A stretch of DNA of 64,000 nt from Siderastrea radians (taxonomy: Eukaryota; Cnidaria; Anthozoa; Scleractinia; Rhizangiidae), in contig OZ024892.1 in the NCBI GenBank assembly GCA_964017195.1, positions 19,037,389 to 19,101,388 on the forward strand, given 5' to 3'. A program made the position numbers and the translations under genes. The notes beneath the pieces are model-generated. The model saw only the letters and a program-made list of their open reading frames with translations, was not told where the DNA came from and did not search any database. Numbering within the stretch: the stretch's first letter is position 1; each line of letters begins with the position of its first letter. Positions 57,731 to 64,000 of the stretch are shown here, piece by piece.

Positions 57731-58135
57731 ATGTCTGGTGATAAATCGACGTTGTTTTCCACAAATCTAGCGAGAGAAAGCGTTGATGTATCTGCCCAGT
57801 TAAAATCCGAAATGTTTCTCAACTTTCTTCTGAGGTACTTCATTAATCGAATAACATGGCTTGCAGTTACCTTGAGGATGGATGCCATGTTACATGCACT
57901 AATAGCACTGACCTGGACTGGAGGGGAATGGAACACGCGGAGGCCATGAATAACTGTCGTGGAAGCAGACGATGTCAACCAAGATAAAGGAAGCTACTAT
58001 TATTGGGAAAACGTGGGAAGACTGCTTCAGGACAATGTTCCCTGGAGAAACCTTGTGCAGGCTTCAGTTGCCACACATGCATCACGAGGATACCTGATCA
58101 GTGACAATAACCGCTTTTAGTTCACAATCAATGTG
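57731..58135 (+). pseudogene. Coding-like remnant after the satellite, unrecognised
   Basis: Two frames look coding over 57857-58118. One starts MACSYLEDGCHVTCTNSTDL, is Cys-rich and stops after 43 codons. The adjacent frame reads DDVNQDKGSYYYWENVGRLL and continues QDNVPWRNLVQASVATHASR to a stop at 58118. The pair suggests a frameshifted or stop-containing relic of an extracellular or enzyme gene, but I do not recognise it. Confidence 0.25.
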
Positions 58136-58139
58136 CATT

Positions 58140-58386
58140 TCTTTTTTGAGGAAGGCTCCTCTTAGTGAGAAACGCTTCTCCGTCCTAAATGTCGACTGGA
58201 CTTTTGTTTAAGTCGGGAAGGCTCCTCGTAGTCAGAAAGGCTCCTCCTTCGTAAATGTCCACTGGATTTCTTTAAGTCAGAAAGGCTCCTTCCTGGAAAA
58301 CGTTGGCTGAATTTCTTCTAAGTTAGAAAGGCTCCTCCCTCAAAAGCATCGGCTCCAATTTTTTTCTTAGTGAGAAAGAAAGGCTC
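58140..58386. repeat. Minisatellite, AGAAAGGCTCCT repeats
   Basis: Five imperfect units of roughly 50-65 bp share (A)GAAAGGCTCCTCC followed by a TAAATGTC(G/C)ACTGGATTTC-like segment and a run into AAGT. Copies start near 58152, 58208, 58228, 58280 and 58325. A reversed copy (GGAGCCTTTCTGAGTTA) follows the telomere-like block at 58505. Confidence 0.8.
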
Positions 58387-58501
58387 AACCCTAACCCTAA
58401 CCCTAACCCTAACCTTGACCCTAACCCTAGGCCTAGCCCAAACCCTAACCCTAACCCTAACCCTAGGCCTAGACCAAACCCTAACCCTTATCCTAACCCT
58501 G
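58387..58501. repeat. Interstitial telomeric repeat (CCCTAA)n
   Basis: About 17 units of AACCCT, the animal telomere repeat in the C-rich orientation, with variants (CCTTGACCCT, CCCTAGGCCTAG twice, CCCTTATCCT). The two CCTAGGCCTAG insertions split it into three blocks. It is bounded by AGAAAGGCTC on the left and its complement GAGCCTTTCT on the right. Confidence 0.95.
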
Positions 58502-58519
58502 GGAAGGAGCCTTTCTGAG

Positions 58520-60764
58520 TTACAAAAATGCAGTCAACGTTTAGGAGGGAGGGGGCCTTCCCGACTGTCGAAACTATGACACAACCATTGCAAGGAGAGG
58601 GTTCAAGTTTAGGATAGTCTTCGGCCAGTGAGGTGTATGTCGTGTCATCAGGCAATCAGGGGTTTTTGTGCATGCAGAAAAGAGTGTTTTGTGGCTTGGG
58701 AAGTTTCATGCTTCTAGAAGTAGAAATTGGACTGATTAGTATGGTGTTGGTCATTTCGCCCCCATTCTAAGAGTTTCATTTTTGGGGGGCTATCTATAGT
58801 TCTGGTCTAATAATCGGCGAAATTGTCAAGGGACATAAATGGTACAGCTATAGGATGGCTGAGGTGAACGATAGTAAATACAAAGTTTGTATGACAGGAA
58901 ATTCGGCCCGAATGGATGGTGGCCGCTTAAATGGTCTGTGCCGCCAGTGGTCGCATGACGCATATCCTTGAAACGTGATATGTCCACTCCAGAAACTCCG
59001 AGAAGGCTTCGCACTAACGTTTAGCGCTTAGAATTGTGGGATCACTTGGATAACTACACGAGTTTGGTCCATGATTTCCAAGGCAACCTTAAAGCAATGG
59101 TATCTCTGGAACATTAACAAAACGATGGCAAAAATCTTTGCGTTGAAAGCCACTGCGAAATCTGAAACTTTCTGGAGTCGAGAATGAAAACATATTTTTG
59201 TCAAGGGAAACTTGACGATGATCCCGTTTTGTCAAGACGGCAGCAAGAACGCTTGTGTTCATTCATCTTTTTTAGTTTCACCGCAATTGATCTGAAAATT
59301 TGCAACAATATAGAATTCCCCAGTCCCTAAAACGTATGTTTTTTGTTTTTCGGATTTTATCATTTTTGGTGGGAAAAGGATGTCACAAAGTTAGCACCAA
59401 GTTTTGTTTTTAACTTATTATGGGATATCTTATGACGGTTTCTGAAAGGACCTGAAAGCGGGTAACATTTTGGAAATATCTCCATCCGCTCAAAATATAC
59501 GAGGTTTTAAAAGTTCAATTTTTTGCCATTTCGTTACTAAAAATAGCACAAAAGGGCAGGAAAATTCATATTTGAAAATGTTATATCTTTTGAGTGGATA
59601 GACATACCGTATTTACTCGATTAAACGCCGCAGTGTTTATTAAATTTTTAACGTTTCCAATGTGACGTTTATTCAAGGGCGGCGTTCATTTCAGTCATTT
59701 TTCTAAAATCGCTGACAACAATTACGGTAAATAATTTGTAAATATTATGTAAATCTGAAACATGTTAAAAGTTTCAACCACATATCAGTTGTCCATGGCT
59801 GGGGATAGCCAAGATGAAAATGAATGATAGCTTGAAAAAAATGGGCCGAAACTGTTTGAGTTCTTTCCCCGTGTTTGTGATTAATTTACAGAAAGTGGCT
59901 ATCACGTTTGCCCTTATCCTTGTCACAGAGCCCCTTCAATACAGAGCCGTTATAGACGGGTTCAGCCAATTTTTTTTTTCTGGTAAGAGTTCCAGTGGTA
60001 AAGTAAGAACAAGTCACACTCTTTACTTTATGTGTGTGATTATCAGCCCGCCGTCTCTTAGCCTCTCAAAGAAAAAAAATCGACCGAGAATGAGGAGCAT
60101 CTCTCAATAAATGTAAACAGGTAATACGACGAGTTACAGGTAATTGGAAAGTGGAATGGATGAATGTGGTACATTTTTTATTCGAAAACGACACAATAGG
60201 ACGCAATATCAAAAGCCCCTTACATGGGGCACTGCATGCCAGGACAGAAATTGACTTGGTATTACGAAACACTGTATGATCACAAAGTAGCTGTAGCTTT
60301 TGTTTTGATTCACAACTCATACATCATAACGATGAATTATAATTTATTACCTAACGATTCTACATTGATTACCTACTGATTGGGCCTTCCAAAATACAAG
60401 AATTTTCAACATTGTTTGAGTTACAATGGAGAAAAATGAAAAGCTTTGATCTGTCCGATAGGTTCTTGCAAATAAAAGTGCAAAAGCTTATAAGGTTCAC
60501 CGCAAAGGCAGGGTCAACACGACTTAGTTTCAGACGTGGAATTTAAATCCCAGCTGGTCAAGTATGTACCTTTACGTGCTACACGGCAGTGGCACGACTT
60601 GGTTTGAATTAAATTTGACGTTTGAAACCTAGTCATGCTAAAGTCGATTTAGTTCGGCATGGCAGTAGCCGGGCGTTTAAAGCAGGCCTATGCTACAAAC
60701 TACTATGACTAAACTGTGACAATTGTGCAAGTAGCCGGGAAAAATCATCGATCAGTTCTACTTC
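58520..60764. other. Intergenic, nothing assigned
   Basis: The segment at 59608-59700 (CCGTATTTACTCGATTAAAC, then GACGTTTATTCAAGGGCGGC) resembles a widespread dispersed repeat of cnidarian genomes. No exon supported. Confidence 0.35.
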
Positions 60765-62966
60765 TTACAGAAGAACAAGTTGGCTAATTGGCCATTCATA
60801 AAAACCCCCAACAGATACAGGTTCGTCGTCGTCAAACCGCCCAGGATGTAAGGGCATCAATCCCTGCCTCAGGATGTGTGTGACCAGAACCACGACGTTT
60901 CCTGGCAATACGGCACGACCGTGAATCTCCGACCGTGGGCGTAGCAGACAACGGGCATATAGGTCACCGTTGCTGTTAGGCATGGTCATTCCAAGCTGAG
61001 TATCTGTAAAGAAAAAGAACAGTTTTGAAATAGCGCAATATAACCCTTCGATAACACAAAATGTAGGTGACAATAGCAAAGTATACAAGAAGATCAAACA
61101 GTTATAAGTGCAATTATTTTAAAGGGATTTAAAAGCAAGACTAGCTACTGTCTTAACCCTTTCCTCCCAAGAGTGCTTCAAATCGAAATTCAAGACGAAT
61201 CCCAAATTTCATTTTCTAAAATACTTGAATATAAATAGTACAATATAAATACAATATAAATAGTATAAACAGTACCATGTGAAAGTACTACTGACGAAGT
61301 TTTATTTAAATGGTCACGCAATGTATTTCATACACAGACTCAGAAGTTAGAATCACTGTAATGTCTCCGGTCCATAACTGACCCTGGGAGTGAAAGGGTT
61401 AACTGAATCTCCCATGGCGACTTTTTCCATTCCAACAGTATTAACCTGCATAACAAGTTCCGATAACGTTTTTTTGGAACCTTTGCAAAGATCAAATACA
61501 CCTTCCTACATGACAATCAAATAAAACAAGGGATATTTCACACTGTGGGGCTGCTAGCTTGTGACACATGTCTTCAACAGGAGTAACACAATACTTGCAC
61601 TTTCTATTACAAATACATTAGTGCCATTCATATGCCAAAACAACCAACCAGTGAAACCAGATAAAATACAGCTTGCCAAATTAAATTAAATAATGTGCAT
61701 GTATTTCTTTGGACTGCTCCACAGCAAAGAAACGCTGCTATACTCTGTATGAGAATGTGAACATGCTCACTGTGCATATAAAAATAGATGTGTGCAATGG
61801 AATTCTAAGGCGGAAGGCATTGGTGCAACAGTTGAAGGCCAATGTGACAGTGGTCAGTTCAAAGAAACAGAGATGTTAGATGAGTTTATTCTGTCATATC
61901 AACTCATGTTCCAAAAGTCATTATTCAGTTGCAAACTAACCTTTCGATATAATAACACCAGGTGTAACTGGGATGGCTGAGGAGTAGATGGATGCGGATG
62001 TGGATGGGATGGATGTGGATGAAATGGATGTGGATAGGGTGGATAAGGATGGGATGGGTGTGGATGAGATGGATGTTGATGTGGCAGATGTGGATGAGAT
62101 GGATGTTGATGTGGCAGATGTGGATGAGATGGATGTGGATGTGGCAGCCGTGGATGAGATAGATGTGGATGGGATGGATGTGGAAGGGATGGATGTGGAC
62201 GTGGAAGGGATGGATGTGGATGACATGGATGCGGATGGGGTAGTTGTGAATGGGATGGATGTGGATGAGATGGATGTGGATGAGGTAGATGTGGATGGGA
62301 TGGATGCAGATGAGATGGATGTGGACAGGATGGATGTGGATGTAGGTGTGAAAATGGATGTGGATGGAGTGGTGATGGACGCGGAAGGGGTTAAAATTGA
62401 AACACCCAATTTCCAAACATTGCGCGACTCCCACAGTTTCCTTCTCTGAGAGCTTCCATAAAAGGATGGTTTTCTTGGCGCTACACCAATCTCCTCGGCC
62501 AAGGCAACAGGGAGGTCCTCCATCACTATCCCTAGCTCTCCTATTTTTACGTAGGGCATCTTTTTGCCTTTCTGTTGAACTAGGTCGCCTGTAAGAAAAA
62601 ATAAATAAAACAACCTTGATTTACCTCGTAGTAAAATTAATTTTATTTTCACTCATTTACAGTACACTTAATTGAAGGAAATCATGAGAACTGGAATGAC
62701 TTCGGGCATGCTCACTGTGATGAACATAATAAACATGCAAGAAATAAGCCTGCTGGGAAAGAAAACTAGTTTGATGAATATACCAAAAGCTGAAACGTAA
62801 CTCATGTTTGTTGTTCGTATTTTTGTCTTTGTGGTCCTTATCTTGCACCTGATTTGTTGTGTAACAGTAATCTAAATAAATATAATATATATTGACATAC
62901 TGTATTTGGAGTTGAACAGTTCCTGCAAACATTTCACAGACACATCGGCTTTCTCCTCATGGGATA
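60765..62966 (-). CDS. Last three exons of an unrecognised minus-strand gene with Ser/Thr-rich repeat region
   Basis: Minus-strand exons 62966-62901, 62588-61941 and 61003-60765 have GT/AG borders, and every intron is phase 1, giving one open frame of about 317 codons to a TAA. The first visible exon reads SHEEKADVSVKCLQELFNSK. The second begins DLVQQKGKKMPYVKIGELGI, then VMEDLPVALAEEIGVAPRKP and a basic SSQRRKLWESRNVWKLG segment, and ends in about 140 residues of Ser/Thr/Pro/Ile repeats (STSISSTSATSTSI type). The last exon reads MTMPNSNGDLYARCLLRPRS and ends HPGRFDDDEPVSVGGFYEW followed by PISQLVLL. The gene continues beyond 62966 toward or past the window end. I do not recognise the globular parts. 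The repeat could be a flexible, possibly O-glycosylated linker. Confidence 0.65.
61988..62390. repeat. Coding minisatellite, GGATGTGGATGA type
   Basis: Variants of GGATG(T)GGATGAGAT repeated for about 400 bp within the second exon of the minus-strand gene. Unit lengths are multiples of 3, so the Ser/Thr frame stays open. Because of the repeat, two other frames are also open: Asp/Val/Met-rich on the plus strand (61988-62449) and His/Ile-rich on the minus strand. Confidence 0.9.
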
Positions 62967-64000
62967 CTTCAAACAAAAAAGGAAAGGAAATAACAATGAC
63001 AATGATACGAACACAGTATCTTTTTAAAAGAAAAGACCACCAATACAAGGATTTAAATGTGCAAATTCTCACCACACAGACCTCTAATGTGCAAGCTAGT
63101 TCCAGCTCGATATATACTGCTATTATTTTCTCAGCGGGGGAACTCCAAGTTTCAAGTGACTGGGATGATCGAATGGGGGCAAAAATCAAAACCCCCAAAA
63201 AATCCCTAGGGCTTCCAACAAAACCCCCAAAAAATCCTTGGAACAAAAATTAACCCTCACAAAATCCCATGCTCAATTTCCAAGCCTTAAAAATTTCCAG
63301 AAGGGATTAAATGATCTAACACGAAAAAAAACCCACAATAAACTGAATGTTTGTGTTCGTTAATTTATAAATTTTCATCAAACCAGTTGATTTCATCTTT
63401 TCCTCATCTGGTAGTCATTCTAACAACACTAGGGACACCCAAGAACATCTTCTGTTTCAACAATAACATGAATGACAACTCTAAACAAGACCACCCAGGC
63501 AAGAACAAGATTTGTTGTACTTAATTCGCAGACCTATGCGGCCGGGATATGCGGTAACTAACAAAAATCTTCAGATTGTTTTGAATACCCCCAAAAATCC
63601 CTACTTAAAGCAAGCGACCCCCCCCCCAAAAAAAAATATACTTGCCAAATTTTCCTACCCCCCCCCCCCAAAAAAAAACCTGGAATCAAAAATTTTCAAA
63701 CCCCAAAAAAATCCTTCGATCATCCCCATTACTTGAAATCCGGAGTACCCCGGCCCCCTCTAGGATTATTTTACAACAAAAAAAATAAAAGTCGAAAATC
63801 AAACTATTTTGGAATCAGTTTGACTTGGAATTCATTTTTAAACTACACATACATTGTGGCTACCCTACCAGCCTTATTGCTTTATATCTTTGGTATATTA
63901 TTTAATATTTTCATGAAACTAACATAACAGCAAATCTATTACCCATTTCCACTCCATTAAACATTGTACCGTGTGACCCTGTAGTGATTAGCAAACATCT
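62967..64000. other. Probable intron of the minus-strand gene; C/A-rich repeat pieces
   Basis: AAAACCCCCAAAAAATCCC-like segments recur at 63190-63270 and 63585-63715, with poly-C/poly-A runs at 63620-63675. The same degenerate unit is repeated in one orientation, suggesting a dispersed or locally duplicated repeat. No further exon recognised before the window end. Confidence 0.4.

Noticed and set aside
58370..58579. Frame encoding Thr-Leu repeats
   Set aside because: Translation of the CCCTAA telomere-like repeat, not a gene.
61925..62434. His/Ile-repeat minus-strand frame
   Set aside because: Second frame of the same minisatellite; the neighbouring exon phases fit the Ser/Thr frame instead.
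61988..62449. 153-codon plus-strand frame rich in Asp, Val and Met
   Set aside because: It is the antisense of the Ser/Thr repeat in a spliced minus-strand exon; the frame is open only because of the repeat and has no splice or motif support.

Overview
The window reads as nuclear DNA of an invertebrate animal, most likely a cnidarian and probably a stony coral. The support is AT-rich intergenic sequence dense with fold-back (MITE-like) elements, short exons with GT/AG introns, a TTAGGG-type telomeric repeat, and gene families common in cnidarian genomes (KDZ transposase, DUF3504/QRICH1-like, RAG1-like zinc modules, Penelope-like reverse transcriptase). No bacterial gene organisation is present. 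The species assignment is inference. Coding calls were made by reading exons by eye: splice sites, reading phase across introns and familiar protein motifs.

Layout. 0-10 kb: the last two exons of an unrecognised plus-strand gene (1043-1542), three CpG-containing promoter-like spots with the AAGATGGCGG type start element, a short minus-strand terminal exon (9146-9199) and a minus-strand RAG1-like zinc module with a frameshift (about 9982-10191). 10-29 kb: mostly mobile and fold-back DNA, with a 46-bp perfect hairpin (13852-13952), two adjacent palindromic elements (16.5-17.6 kb), a TTAA-bounded element (20694-21338), a hAT-like element (22691-24219) carrying a nested CCAAT-rich MITE, one DUF3504-type orphan exon (14199-14483), one basic C-terminal exon (19317-19535), a candidate single-pass membrane exon (27042-27295) and an approximately 95-bp tandem array (27.6-28.7 kb). 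29-39 kb: two more TTAA-bounded elements, a degraded Penelope-like reverse transcriptase and a CR1/L2-type LINE tail. 39.5-41 kb: an intact C14orf119-like (DUF4508) gene whose 5' leader is split by a textbook non-autonomous hAT element (8-bp target duplication, perfect 33-bp terminal repeats). 42.1-52.1 kb: the main gene, a 15-exon KDZ-family transposase-like gene of about 944 codons whose splice phases all agree and whose frame is broken once, in exon 7. 53.9-57.7 kb: an approximately 92-bp satellite with a 337-bp higher-order repeat, followed by a minisatellite and an interstitial telomeric block (58.39-58.50 kb). 60.8-63 kb: three phase-matched exons of an unrecognised minus-strand gene with a Ser/Thr-rich repeat region.

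No single multi-gene system is visible. The points most worth attention are the nearly complete, intron-rich KDZ gene with its single frameshift and duplicated exon fragment, the hAT insertion directly upstream of the DUF4508 start codon, the broken RAG1-like module, and the satellite/telomere-repeat junction.
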